Assembly: GCA_022496185.1 (NCBI GenBank)
Contig: WTXG01000088.1
Location: 62,001 to 126,000 of the forward strand
From: Multifurca ochricompacta
Taxonomy: Eukaryota > Basidiomycota > Agaricomycetes > Russulales > Russulaceae
Reading direction: 5' to 3'
Length of the DNA stretch: 64,000 nucleotides
The position numbers and the translations under genes are program-made. Positions 20,907 through 33,900 of this stretch are shown piece by piece. The notes below the pieces were generated by a model. The model searched no databases. It was given only the letters and a program-made list of their open reading frames with translations, and had not been told where the DNA came from. How positions within the stretch are numbered: position 1 is the stretch's first letter; each line of letters opens with the position of its first letter.

Positions 20907-23900
20907 ATGTCTGGGGGTTCACAAAACCCCATCCTGGTGTCGTCGGCTTCGTCCAACGCATCGATTGAACTCATCAACCCTGCGGTTCTTGAACCGTCCC
21001 CACCGCCAGCATACGAACCTCCCCCTCGTCAAGGGGGCTCCCACCTTATCCAAGGGGTTCCCAATCCCCTAGACCTCCCACCCCACTTAGTGAGTGTGGA
21101 TGTTGCTGACTCCTACGCTCGCCCAATGCTCTATGATCCCATGGATGCCCCTGCTGCTGAACAGGGCACCGTGGACGACTGTTACGAACCCCGTCTTTGC
21201 CCGTATTCTTTTTCTTGCCCAACGACGATCCCTCTCTACTGCCCACACTTCACTATCAGATCATGTCTCCATCGTGGGATCCGTCACATGCTCTTCGTCC
21301 ATCCCCGTGACCTTCTTGTTTGTTCATGTTTACCTACTGTTATCTTCGTTATCACTTATCTTCTTATCATACAACCAGACACTTACTTAATACCCTATCA
21401 GAAGCTAGGCTTTACGCCCTCCGCTTTCGTATATTTGGGCCCACTTGACTCCGTTCCCTTATCTCGTAGACGCCCACTGCATTACGTATATAAGTCCGCT
21501 GTAGCTACCCTGTAGACCTCAGACTCGACTTATTGAATACATCGGTGTTTGTCTTCCGGACTTCCCCTTGAAACCTTTGACTCGATCGTCTCAGTGCTTT
21601 TGGCACTTTCCGCTCAACATTGTCACTAGGGAACGGCCCCTTTGACTTTGACTCATCCATTTGAAACTCCAAGAGGTCTTATTGATCTCTTATCTGAATA
21701 ACACGTACGAAGCTGTCGCACAAGTCATGCAGAACGTCTCACACTGGACGTAACAACGACAACACTCGCCAGGTTGCTCGACACACCCTCAGGGCCACCA
21801 GACACCGCGATGTGGCTCAGTTCTCTGAGTCACACATGGGCTACGGCCTCTATTACTACGCTGCCGACTTCCGCATGGATGTCGACGCTACCTTCACCTT
21901 CCAAGACCAAATGGCCAGTCGGGCTGCCATGGTCGCTGCCTCTCTACTCGACGCTGGCATTCATCGTCAGGGAGAACAGGAAGTTTACGCCATCGGACTT
22001 GAGACCCCCTTGTGGGGTCGGCTTGTCTGTGGCATACTCGCTGCTTTAACACGGGGCGCCCTGCGCTCCCCCAATTTACGTTCCCTCCTCGATTATTCAG
22101 AAGGGGACTTTACTGATTCTGTCTCCCTAGCCTCTGGGATTCCGATCCCAGAGACGCCCCTAGCCCATATTCAGGCAATGCTCTCCCAGCTCAATGGAAT
22201 TTTTCATGCCGACCGGGAAAACCCCTCCCTCTACGCCAAGGCGATTGAACTCGAGGCTCGACGACACGCCCTCGATGCCATACGCCAACAGGTCCTGGAC
22301 CGTCTCCAAGAGGAAGGCGCGCATGCCCGCGTACGCGAGGACTGCCTTGCCATTCTCAAACAGAACATGATGGCTGAACTCAAAGCTGATCGTGTACGTA
22401 TATACGATGGGGCCCGTGCTGACCTCATGACCCAGGCCCGTGCCGAGGTCTCTCAGGAAGTTGCCGCTTTCCGCGTTCAATACGCTCACGAACGTCATGA
22501 ACATGCCATGGCCGAGATTAATGCCATGCACATCACTCCACCGCTCCCCATGGGAGACACTGACCACACTCCGCGTCGCCGAACGAAGGGCCCTCACCAC
22601 CCCTCCTCCCCGACCACGCCCACCCAGCCGCGCCACGCCTTACCCATCCCACGCCCCGTCGCGCTCCAACCCAACTTGACGCCGCCGATTGACTTCCGTC
22701 GTCTCCACGTCTCAATCACAAATCGAAGAACCCATGGAGCTCTTCACCGAGGCCAACCCGACCCCTCCTATCCACACCCAACCTCCAGTGTTCGACCGTG
22801 CCGTCCGTGGACTTGGCGCCTCTGACTACGCTGATGATGAGATGGCTGCGTCTGATACGTTGCCTGCCCCCTCCTTGCCTCCGCTCGCTGACCTTCCAGC
22901 TCCCGCCCCTGCTCCGACCGACCCACTCAGCCACATCGAATCCGTGCTTGCACGGATCGTCGACCGTCTGGACAGGCTGGAACAGGGACGGGCACCCCCT
23001 CCACCAGCACGCGCACAGGCTCCCGCTCGCCATCCTACGGCCGCTGCGACTGTCCCTACCGCTGGCCCTCCTCCTGCTCCTTCGGCGACTGGCCCTATGG
23101 GCCCTGTCCTGGGCGCCACCCCCACCGACGCTTTCCAAGTTGTCACCCTGGCCACCATGGCCCAACAACTCAAGGCTGTTTCCTTCGCCCAGGCGGCTAC
23201 CCGCGCCCAGGGCCGCACCATTGCTGGCCAGCCCAACCTGCGTGCGCGGGCCCCGGCCACTACTTCGACCACTCGCGCCCCGCCAGTGGCACACACGACA
23301 GACATCACGGTCCTCCTTCCTCCGCTCCCTGCTGGCACTACGGATCAAGGCATGGCCCCTGTGCCAGAACTCGTACTCATTGCCTGACAGGCACTACAGC
23401 GCATCAATGCTTCTGCCCCCCACCTTTTGGGGGGCCAATGGTCAGTGGGTCTTGGCAATAGCCAAGGAAATTTTATTTTCTCTTTTGCTGGCGACTTGCC
23501 TTTCCAGTCGCTCTTATTCTACGAACCCGCCCTGGTGAAATCCTTCCCAGGCGGCGCACTCGTCCCCACCCGGGGCTGGAACTGGCTCCAGCTCCGTGAT
23601 GTTTACGTCTCAGCTGGGGACGGTGTCGTCTTCTCCAATGCGGTCCTTTGGAGCAAACTCCGCCGCAACGGCCCCTTCACTAGGGCCCTTTTCCCATCAC
23701 CCCCTCGTTGGCAGGTCGACCCGTCCCGCATTCAATCTCCCCGCTCGACAGTCTCCTTCGCTATGCACGGCCTCTCTCCCACCGACATCGCCCAACTTCT
23801 ATGCACCCCAATCTATATGTTCGGCCGCGCAGTCAAACTCGTTTCCTGCGGGGACTCGCCTGCCCTCGTCCAATGCGGCCGATGCCACCTTCTCAGTCAT

Positions 23901-24761
23901 CGCACAGGTCAGTGTAACCGAGCTAACAACAAACTGATTTGCTGGCAGCCCGCTTTGAAGCCCAAGTGCTACAAGTGTGGCGGCCCCCATACTTTCACAG
24001 ACCACGCCGCGCAGTGCCAAGGTGCACACGCCGTCGCGGGTGTTTGCAACTGCAAATACAAATGCCTCCTCTGTGGTAAGTTCGGCCACCACGCCCGCTC
24101 TACCACCTGCCCCAAGCGCAGTCCCTTCGCCCCACCGCCCCTTGCGGACACCATGGAGACCTCAGCCCCCGCGCGTTCCCCCGCGGCTCTGGTGGGTTTG
24201 TCCCCGGGCCCTGCTCCCTCCACCGCTGCACCCGCTCCAGGCCCCTCGACAGCCCAACACGCGGCCATGCAAACTGGCAGTTTCACGATCGTCGAACAAC
24301 GCCCGCGCACACACGTGCCTGGCGCCCATATGACCACGAGTAAAGTTTGTAGGCCACCGGTGCAGGTGGCCCCCAGTACGTCCTCTGCTCCCTCCTCCAC
24401 CCCCTCTGCTGTGCCCTCGGTCACCGCCCCCACTCCCACCCCCCCAGTTTTCCCTGCTGGGGCCCCCGGCTCACGTGCGGCTCAACGCGCCCTGATGCTG
24501 GATGCCCACGGCATCATGCTGGGAGAGTTGGGTCTTCAACACCTCCGCCTCGTTGTCGGCAGCCGTGAACGCCATGTCCGCAACGTTGATCTATATTTCC
24601 TCGACCGGCTCCTCGGTGGTGACGGCAATGGCTGCCAAATTATTATGTGCATCCCCAACGTCCCCGATGGCAACAAGCTCACCGTCCACATCGAACAGTT
24701 CATGGAAGACTCCATGGGCCACCCCGCTCCCTCTGCGAGCCAAGACCCATTCCATGTCTGA
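20907..24761 (+). pseudogene. LINE ORF1, gag-like nucleic-acid-binding protein
   Basis: The frame from ATG 20907 runs into the solo LTR at 21180 and continues in the same frame at 21761 once the insert and one acgac copy are removed. It then shows frame changes near 22715 and 23420 and an in-frame TGA at 23385-23387. The N-terminus is Pro/Ser-rich, the middle (22150-22500) is a charged coiled-coil-like region, and the linker is Pro/Ala-rich. The C-terminus has three knuckles: CGRCHLLSHRTGQC, CYKCGGPHTFTDHAAQC and CLLCGKFGHHARSTTC. The stop TGA (24759-24761) overlaps the ORF2 start. The product would coat LINE RNA. Confidence 0.85.
21180..21755 (+). repeat. Solo LTR, family 1, inside LINE ORF1
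   Basis: A 576 bp LTR (TGTTACGAACC ... GGACGTAACA) related to those of copies A and B. The 5 bp duplication acgac is exact at 21175-21179 and 21756-21760. Removing LTR plus one duplication restores the ORF1 frame. It arose by recombination between two LTRs of an earlier full insertion. Confidence 0.95.
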
Positions 24762-27700
24762 TACGTCAATACTTACGGTCAACATGCAACACAGCAACCA
24801 CAACATCCATGCTGTGCTAAACACTAACCGCTCCGACCACATACTACTGATCCAGGAACCCTGGTTTGGTAACATTGGGGTCGCCCGTTCTGATGTTTCT
24901 GCTGACGGCGTTGACACCCTTGGCAGCCCTGTCCACCCGGCGTGGCAGTTATTCTACCCTGCGGTCCCTGCTGGCGGCCGCACGAAGACTCTCATCTACA
25001 TTTGACGTTTCCAACCCACAGACCCGTCCGTTCTCTATACGGCGATGTTCACTACCCGCCACGATCTTGTGGCCCACCCATGCATCCTCATGGGTGACCT
25101 CCGAGTTGATGCACTCACTCTGCGCATCCTTTCCTTCTACAACGATGTACGTGATCCCTCTGCCCTCACCACTCTTTTAGGGCTGGACCTGGACCTGCAC
25201 ATCCCCCACCTCTTGGCTGGAGATTTCAATCTCCACCACCCTGAGTGGTCGCCTCTGGACTGGCAGGTGTCAGCGCATGCCGGTGTCTTCCTGGACTGGG
25301 TAGCTGACCAGGACCTCACGCTGGCCTCCCCCCCAGGTGTCCCCACCAGGCGGGGCTCTGAACCCTCTCGATCTAGTGTCTTAGACTTGGTCTGGACTTC
25401 ACCCGCTCTCACAGCGTCTGCCGCACTCAGCCCACCTGAGTTAGACTGGACAGCTGGCATCACCTCGGACCATGCTGGCTTCTGCATGTCCTGGCGCCAC
25501 TCGCTTCTGGCGGCCTCACCCTCTGCCGAGTGCGTCACTTACCTCACTGGAATCTCTGATGACACTCTAAAGAGCTTCTTGGATCATCTCCGCTCCGATC
25601 TTCCCCCACGCCGCCCCCTGCTCATGCCTCTTGACGTCGAGACTCAGGCTGATGACATTCTGGACATGCTGATGGCTGCTGCAGACCGCTGGCTCGCTGT
25701 CAAATCCACGCCTCATGCCAAACGATCGCACTGGTGGAAGCCTGCCTGCACCCAGGCTGTCCATGCTCTCCGCTCTGCACGGGATGACCCTGATGCCAAA
25801 CGTTTGGCCCAGGCTGCCCTTCGTAAAGAAATTCGACAGGCCAAACGAACCTGGGCCGACGATACCATCGCGAACTCCAGTGTCTGGGAGGTTGTGAAAT
25901 GGCGCCACGGCCGTCGTGTCACGCTAGTCCCCGCCATCCGCCAACCATCCGGCCTGCTTATATGGTCCCAGCTGGAGATCGAGTCGATCTTCGTCGAGCA
26001 ATTCTTTGGCTCCACATCCTCTGCTGTCCCTGATTCCTTCCTGGACGACCCTCTGCCCATGGCACCTCGCCCCTTCCTCCCCTTCACGGCTGATGAGATC
26101 TCGGCTCTCCTCACTGCCACATCCTCTTCCTCTGCCCCAGGGTTTTCCCGTGTTTCCTGGCGCATCCTCAAGTGGGCCTGGCCTGTTCTCTCCGCCCGCG
26201 TTGTCGATCTGTTCAACGCCTCTCTCTCCCTCTCTTACGTTCCCTCCCGCTGGAAGCGCGCGCTCACTGTAGTCCTTCCCAAGCTGGCACAACCAGACTA
26301 TTCCCTTGCTAAGGCTCACCGGCCCATCTCACTCCTCGAGACCTTGGGCAAGCTCCTCGACAAAGCCGTCGCTCGGCGCCTGACCACTGACATTGACAGA
26401 TACCATACCCTGTCTTCGGCTCAGTTCGGTGCCCGCTCTAACTCCTGCTGTCTGGACTCGGCCTTGTCTCTGGTCCACGATGTTACCACGACTTGGTCTT
26501 GGGGCCTCGTCTGCGGCATCGTGCTCTTCGATGTGTCAGGCTTCTTTGACCACGTTCACCCCTCCCACTGTGCCTCAGTCCTCCAGCTCCTGGGTCACGA
26601 CCCCGCTTTAGCCGAATGGGTTCGATCCTTTCTTACTGGGCATACGGCCTCCCTCTCCTTCAACAACGAGGTTGGCCCTGCCCACCCGGTTCTTGTGGGC
26701 ACCCCCAGGGATCCCCCCTTTCTCCGGTCTTGGCGACCCTGTACACCGCCCCGCTTCTCACGCTTGCCTCCTCGTGGCCTGGCTGCCATCTGTCTATGTA
26801 CGTAGATGATGGACTCCTCTTTGCCTGGGGCACCTCGTGGGATGAGGTCACCGCTTCCCTCCGCACCCAATTTAGTCAGGTGCTTGACTGGCTTTCCCGC
26901 GCTGGCATGTCCATTGATATGGCCAAGATGGAATGCCTCTTCTTTTCCTGCACACGCAAGCGCAACTTACCCCCTGCGGGCATTTATTTGCCCCTGCCGT
27001 CGCACAACACGTACTCTTATGTCGTGGCAGGGGCCCAGGTGCGTTACTTGGGTTTTTTCTTCACCAAGTCGCTCTCCTGGCGCCCCCACACACAGATCAT
27101 GTGCCATCGTGCCCAGGCCTCGCTATGGGCCCTCCGCACCCTTGGCAATTCCGAACGGGGCTTATCCATGGCCAATTGGAGACTTCTGCTTAACGCGGTC
27201 TGTCTCCCAGTTCTCACTTATGGCTCACAACTTTGGGTCCACAGCAAACAGGCCTCGGGCCTCATCAAGCTCTTACAGGACGTTGCCAACATGATGGTCC
27301 ACACCATCTCTGGCTCTTTCCACATGGCTCCTCGCCAGCCCCTACATGAGCTCACCCACTTGCTCCCAATGCGCCATTTCGTGCACAAACTGGCCGATAC
27401 GACGTCCCTTCGCTACACCTCACTCCCGGCCCACTCCCAACCGGCCCTCCGCCTCCGCTTGACAGCGGACGCCTCCCTCTGGGCCCCCTTGTCCTGACAC
27501 CGCGCCCGCCCACCCCACCCAACCCTGCTGCGCCTACTGGCTGCCCACACCCCACCCCTCTCCTGCCCGGTGGACCCCTTGGGCCTGACCCCCTGGGAGA
27601 TCCTGGACTGGGGAGAACGGGTTTCTTACGTGGGCCCATGCCCCCCAGCTGACAGGAAGGCCGCCGTGACAGCGCTCTTACACGAGCCTCGCGCCTCTGT

Positions 27701-28712
27701 CATGTTGATCCACGTCAGCTCAATCCTAACACGTTTGGGCCGGTCTGACAACAAATCCGTGGGTGCCGCGGCGGCGACCCTTATGGACTCCCGAGGCGAA
27801 TGGACGATGGAGTGGTGTCGAGGCACCAACGTGTCTCGTCACGAGGTGGCCCTCTTCGGATTAGCTCGCACCATGTCGTGGTTGTGCGGCTTCCTTCGTG
27901 GGTCCCCTCTACCTGACCGGGTTGTACTGACGGCCACCTCCTCTGCCCCCCTCCTCTCCCTTCACTCTCGAGACCCTCGACGGTTCACCGGAGATTTCAT
28001 TCTCTTCCAACGCTCCCTTACAGACTTTCTCTCTTCCTTCCCATCCACAAACCTGGAGCTCATGTGGGTCCCTGGTGGTAAGTACTATCGCGCCATCACC
28101 GTCTCCACTAAAGCTGCAGAACGCACGGCCTCCCACACCCCTCTGGGCTTCCTGGAGGAGAAACCTTCCCCGCTCCAATGGCAGGCCCTCTCACGCCTTC
28201 GCACTTATGACAACTGGCGCGAAGAGTGGCTCTGGGATCGCGCCGCGGCTGCGCCCACAAACGACAACCCCTCAGGCTCTGACTTCAAGGCCTATGTGAT
28301 CTCCATCTCCGGCCCGCCGTGCGGATCGAACCACCCACTCTGGACTGCCGCCACCTGCCGTCGCAAGGACCCCTTCGACCAGCACACCACCTCCACTGCC
28401 ATGCGCCTGGCCACAGGGCATGCCTTCATCTCAGAATACGCTGAACGTTTTCACGCCCGCCGGCCAGCTTCTGAACACACCTGCCAGTGCGACAATTCCA
28501 CTCCATCCAGCTTTACCCACATACTGCTGGAATGCCCCTTGTACGCCCAATCTTGCGCGACATGGCAGCTCACCCCGTTCAATCTGGAGGGCCTCACCCC
28601 CACCGACTATTTTAATCACCGAGGGACGGTAGGGCATCTCCTGGAGTTCCTCCAGGAGACTGGTGCCTTCTGGCGGCCGATTTTCTCGCGGCGCCCCCGT
28701 GAGCCTGATTAG
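24754..28712 (+). pseudogene. LINE ORF2: AP-type endonuclease, reverse transcriptase, RNase H-like domain
   Basis: The ATG at 24754 overlaps the ORF1 stop. Endonuclease motifs include LIQEPW, AGDFNLHHPEW and SDHAGF. Reverse transcriptase motifs include HRPISLLETLGKLLDK, AQFGARS, LFDVSGFFDHV, a GxPQGSPLSPVL block and YVDDGLLF. The C-terminal part (27690-28130) aligns in pattern with RNase H but seems to lack most catalytic acids; it is followed by a C-Q-C ... H-x4-C knuckle and ends RRPREPD. Breaks: TGA at 25003-25005, a one-base deletion in a C run near 26705, and TGA at 27495-27497. It is inactive as given. Confidence 0.88.
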
Positions 28713-28876
28713 GGTTGAGGAGTGTAGGACGAGGACCTAGTGAGTTTTTTCTTTCTTTGTCTCTTGAATGGTCTCTGGTTTCGGACGGCCTCTCCACTTA
28801 GAATTTATTTACGGTTTTCCTTCTGGGTTTCCACACATGACTTTGTCGCTCCATCCTTTGTTTGTAGTAGTAGTAG

Positions 28877-29463
28877 TGTTACGAACAGGGCCCAGTAGCC
28901 CTATTTTCTTTACCCTTCCCAACAGAGATCCCACTCGCCCACCGACTTTACACTTCCTCATCACATCTCCTTCGTGGGACCCCTCATGTGCACTGCTTCC
29001 ATCCCCGTGACTGTTGTTTGGACTTGTATATACACTGTTTACCTATGCTTGCCCTTCTTATCTCGTTATCCTCTTATCTTACAATCGGACACTTACTTAG
29101 TTCCCTATCAGAAGCCAGGCTTTACGCCCTCCGCTTTTGGATATTTGGACCCACTTGACTCCGTGTTCTTATCTCATAGACGCCCACTGAATTACGTATA
29201 TAAGTCCGCTGTAACTACCTTGTAGACCTCAGACTCGACTTATTGAATACATCGGTGCTTGTCTTCTGGACTTCCCTTTGAAAGCTCTGACTCGACCTTC
29301 TCAAGTACTTCTGGTACTTTCTGTTCAACATTGTCTTAGAGTGCAGCCTCTTTGACTCTGACTCTTTCATAACGAACTCCAAAGGACCTTATTGGTCTTT
29401 TACCTGATAACGAACGAACGCTGTCACACAAGTCGTGTGGAACGTCCCGCACCGGACGTAACA
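28877..29463 (+). repeat. 5' LTR of chromovirus copy B
   Basis: This 587 bp LTR has TG...CA ends. A TATATAAG box (about 29197) is followed about 33 nt later by AGACTCGACTT (29231-29241), the inferred RNA start. Confidence 0.95.
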
Positions 29464-29465
29464 TC

Positions 29466-29476
29466 AAGTCGAGTCT
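29466..29476 (+). promoter_or_regulatory. Self-priming primer-binding site, family 1
   Basis: AAGTCGAGTCT begins two bases after the 5' LTR and is the exact 11 nt complement of AGACTCGACTT at 29231-29241. The spacing and logic match the family-2 element and Tf1-type self-priming. Confidence 0.65.
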
Positions 29477-29485
29477 CCTCCCAAC

Positions 29486-30860
29486 GTGGCTTCATCCAGC
29501 TGCAGTCAAACCCTGTTCAAAGAAGAGCTCATCAAACGCAGAGACGAGAATAATCTTTCACAACAGACACTTGGCTCTGCTGTCTGGAAAGACTTTGAAA
29601 CCGAGTTTGGATACTATGTCTATCACGATGGAAGATACCAACCGGTAGAGTACGACGACGAAAAGAGAGTTTGGTATTGTATCCGATACTCGGATAGCAG
29701 ACATTCGTGGGTTACTACCGCTCCCGCTCCACCAGAATTCGGTCTTGGACCGTGGAGAGAGAACCCGCCCGCGATCATCACCGACTCAGAACCAGAAGAA
29801 TACGTCGAAGAGAATAGTGAAGACGCACCAGTATTAGCATCGTCTACACCCCTGGTTGCACTGGCAGTTGTCACGATCAGAGCCCCTGCTTTGACAACCC
29901 CCCAGATATCCATACAATCCGCAGATACCATTACCCCATTTCACCAGAACATGTCCACCATCGCTGCCCAACTCCCCGATCCCGTCCCTCCTCCTCCCCG
30001 CCCCGGTTGTCCCGAACATCCCTCCTCCATCAGGACGCCTGTCGGGAATCTTGCCCCAGACCTTCACAGGAGATCGCTCCCAGAGCAAGAAGTTCATGTT
30101 GGAGTTACCACGTTTAAAAACTTCAACCATGATGTGGCCCAAATCGTCAACCCCTTCCAGCGTGCCAACCTCTTCCTCTCCCTCATCAGGGGTGACGCCG
30201 TCGACGATTGGACCATGGAACAGCTCGAGTGGTTGAACGAGCAGGTAGAGAGTGGCCGCCGTACTACCAGTGAAGGCCTCTGGGAGACCATAGCTCAGAG
30301 ATTCAAAGACGCCTTCACTGATGGACAGGCAAAACAGAAAGCAGCCAGGGAATTAAAGTCCCTGAAAATGGAAAAGGGGAACTTGACGCCTATGTGGCAA
30401 ATTCCGAAGCCTGGCAAACCGAGCAGGCTATGATACAGATGAAGAAGCAACCTTGGATCTCTTCTCCCAAGGACTGCCAACCCACTTGTCAAAAACATCA
30501 TTCAGTTCCATCACCTCATGACTGGGACGAATGGGTTGATGCTGCTCGACGACAGCAGCAGGATATCTCGACTTCCAAACACGATTTGGAGTCGACACCA
30601 AGAAAGGAAAAACTCGAGAACAATGGAAGGCCGCGTTTGGAGTCAAACCAGCGCACACTACTCAGAGGGATCCCAATGCTATGGATACCTCAGCCGACAG
30701 AGTCAGGGCAAGAGTCACGCTCACAGAAGACGAACGGCAACACTGATGAAGGAAGGAAGGTGTTTTCGCTGTAAGGGACAGGGGCATATGTCCCGAGACT
30801 GTCCAAAGAAGGGAGTACGGGTTGCGCAGCAAACGCGGCGCCAGCAGCCCCGTCAACAAT
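29486..30860 (+). pseudogene. Gag of chromovirus copy B, frameshifted
   Basis: An open frame to 30433 begins with a non-ATG codon in the listed frame, so the start is uncertain. It has an acidic N-terminal third, a Pro-rich linker and a capsid-like region with IRGDAVDDWTMEQLEWL and AARELKSLKMEKG. Frame breaks near 30390 and 30700 separate it from the zinc knuckle CFRCKGQGHMSRDC (about 30755-30800). Confidence 0.8.
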
Positions 30861-30999
30861 AACCCACCGGCTGTAGACAAGCGGACTAAGGAAGAGAAGG
30901 CCCAGGACATATGGGCGAATATGATGAAAGAGAGCGAGGAAGTGCGAGCCATCCTTGTGGAGAAGGCATTCGCAAAGAAGGATTTTTGATAAGCTCTAC

Positions 31000-33900
31000 C
31001 CCATTGGCCTGGGCAAGAGCACTCCATGTTACCTCTGTGTACACTAGTCGATTCAAATCATTAAAAATACCAGTTCATTTCGAGACTACACAGAGGACGG
31101 CCGATGAGACATCTTAGTGGACTCTGGAGCTACGGATAACTTTATCAGTCCAAGGATGATCAAAACTTTGGGACTAGGGAAGCAGGCTCTTCCCCAAGAG
31201 AAAAATATCTGGAATATTGACAGAACTGCCAACCGTGCTGGAAAGATCACCACTACACCGACCTAAATGTCCAAGTCGGGGAAATAACAAAAGTCATTCG
31301 CTTTCTGATCACCGACTTAGGGGACGAAGACCTCATTTTGGGATATCCATGGCTTGCTGCATTCGAACCCAGGATCAATTGGGCCGATGCAACAATGGAT
31401 AAGGATTCATACCCCACCATCATTACGTCAGAGGCTACGATTATGCATCAGACATGGGGCGACAAAAGATGCAGATGCCAACAAGGAGACCTAGGTCGCT
31501 GTTATGCCACAGGCTTCAGAATTAGCCCAGAAGCGATACAGGGGCAGGCAGAGAAAACTTATGATGACATAGTACCGCGCACCTACCACCGCATTGGAAG
31601 GTGTTCTCAGAAGAAGAGTCACAGCGATTCCCACCCTCTCGACCCTGGGATCACGCCATAGACCTGCTCCCCGACACGCCGGCAGCAATCGACTGCAAAA
31701 TCTATCCACTATCCCAGTCGAGCAGGTGGCGTTGACGGAATTCCTCGAAGAACATTTGGCGAAAGGATACATTCGCCCATCCAAGTCACAGTATGCCTCC
31801 CCTTCTTCTTCATCAAGAAAAAGGACGGCAAGCTGCGACCAGTCCAGGATTATCGACAATTAACGCTCACACAGTGAAGAATGCCTACCCCCTGCCGCTC
31901 ATCTCCAACTCATAGACACCATGAGGGATAAGTCCCTCTTCTCAAAAATGGACGTGGGTGGGGGTACAACAATGTCAGGATCAAGGAAGGTGATCAGTGC
32001 AAAGCGGCGTTCAAACAAATCAAGGATTGTTTGAACCGAATGTCATGTTCTTTGGCCTTACAAACTCACCAGCGACGTTCCAAGCCATGATGAACCACAT
32101 CTTCCGCGATCTCATTCTTACTGGAGAAGTAGTGGTCTACATGGACGACATATTGGTGGCCACCCCAGACAACCTAGATCACCACCGAGACCGTGTACAT
32201 CAGGTGTTAGATATACTCCAAGAACACGACCTGTATCTCAAACCCGCAAAATGCTCTTTCGAGCAGCGCAGTGTTGAGTACCTAGGAGTCATCTTAGAAG
32301 GAGGACAAGTGCGCATGGATCCCGTTAAAGTACAGGGGATCCGGGAGTGGCCAGTGCCGACCTGTGTCAAGGATGTCTGATCGTTCATTGGATTCTGTAA
32401 CTTCTACCGACGCTTTGTCAAAGGATTCTCAGGCATCGCACGACCATTGAACGATCTCTTGAAAAAGGACGTGCCATGGCATTGGAGTTCAGCACAACAA
32501 CAGGCGTTTGAACAGATCAGGGACCTAGTCGGCTCCGAGCCTGTACTTATCCAACCAGATCTGCGTCATCCCTTCGAACTGGAAGTAGATGCCTCACACT
32601 TTGCGAATGGGGCAGTATTATACCAAAGAGATACCGCACAAGTGCTTCACCCAGTGGCATACTATTCCGAGACCTTCTCCCCAGCAGAGAGGAATTATGA
32701 CATCTGGGACAGAGAGCTCTTAGCCATAGTCAAGGCATTACGACACTGGCGACCTTACCTGGCCGGGACCCCACATAAGACCATCATCCACACCGACCAT
32801 TCCAACCTATTGTATTGGAAGGAACCCCACAAAATCAGTCGACGTGTGGCGCGAGAGGTTCTGGAGTTAGAAGAGTATAACTTCACCCTGAAACACATTG
32901 CTGGAAGCCAGAATGCTAGAGCGGATGCACTGTCACGCAGACCAGATATGCACACAGGCGAGGATGACAATAATGACATCACTGTCCTCCCAGAAGAAGT
33001 GTTTGCGAAGGCTGCTGTAGTCAGCCTCCATGATATGGACCTATGGGCACAGATTCCCAAAATATGAACCAAGAACTATGCCATTCATGGGCCGATGCAC
33101 ACAATTTGAAAAAGGTCAACGGCCTTTGGTGGAAAGACGGCGATCGACTGGTTGTCACCGGTGGCGACAACATTAAGAGGGGGGTGATCCATTTTCACCA
33201 CGACCTTCCCTCTGCAGGACACCCCGGTATCCACAACACCTACGCCTGGCCAAAAGAGACTATTGGTGGCCCAACATGAAAAAAGACGTCGAAAGTTATG
33301 TGCAAGGATGTGCAGCGTGTCAGGCAACAAGGTCAACACACACCCGAGAGTCCCGCCAATACACCCCATCGCTCCCATTACGTCGACCCCCTTTCAGACT
33401 ATTGCCATGGATTTTATCGTCAAATTACCCAATCACAGGGCTTTGACACCATCCTTACAATCACCGACCACGACTGCTCCAAAGCGGCCCTGTTCATTCC
33501 CTGTCACGAGACTATCACAGCTGAAGAAGTGGCAAAGCTGTACTGGATCATGTATACCGCCATTATGGACTCCCCAAGAAGATCATATCCACCGTGACAC
33601 CAGGTTACGTCAACGTTTGCTAGAGCCTTATGCAAAACGTTAGACATCGCGCAGAACATCTCCACAGCCTACCATCCACAGACGGACGGGCAGTCCGACG
33701 GACAAATCAATGGCTTGAACAATACCTCGGTTCTGGTGCAACAGCAGACAAGACGACTGGGCAAATGGCTATCAACTGCGGAGTTTGCTCACAACTCATG
33801 GCCCAATGGCACCACGAAGACCACCCCCTTCTCCCTTATCATGGGCTGGACCCCGCGCACCACGTGGGTAGATAAGCCCACTCAAGTCCCTTCCGTAACC

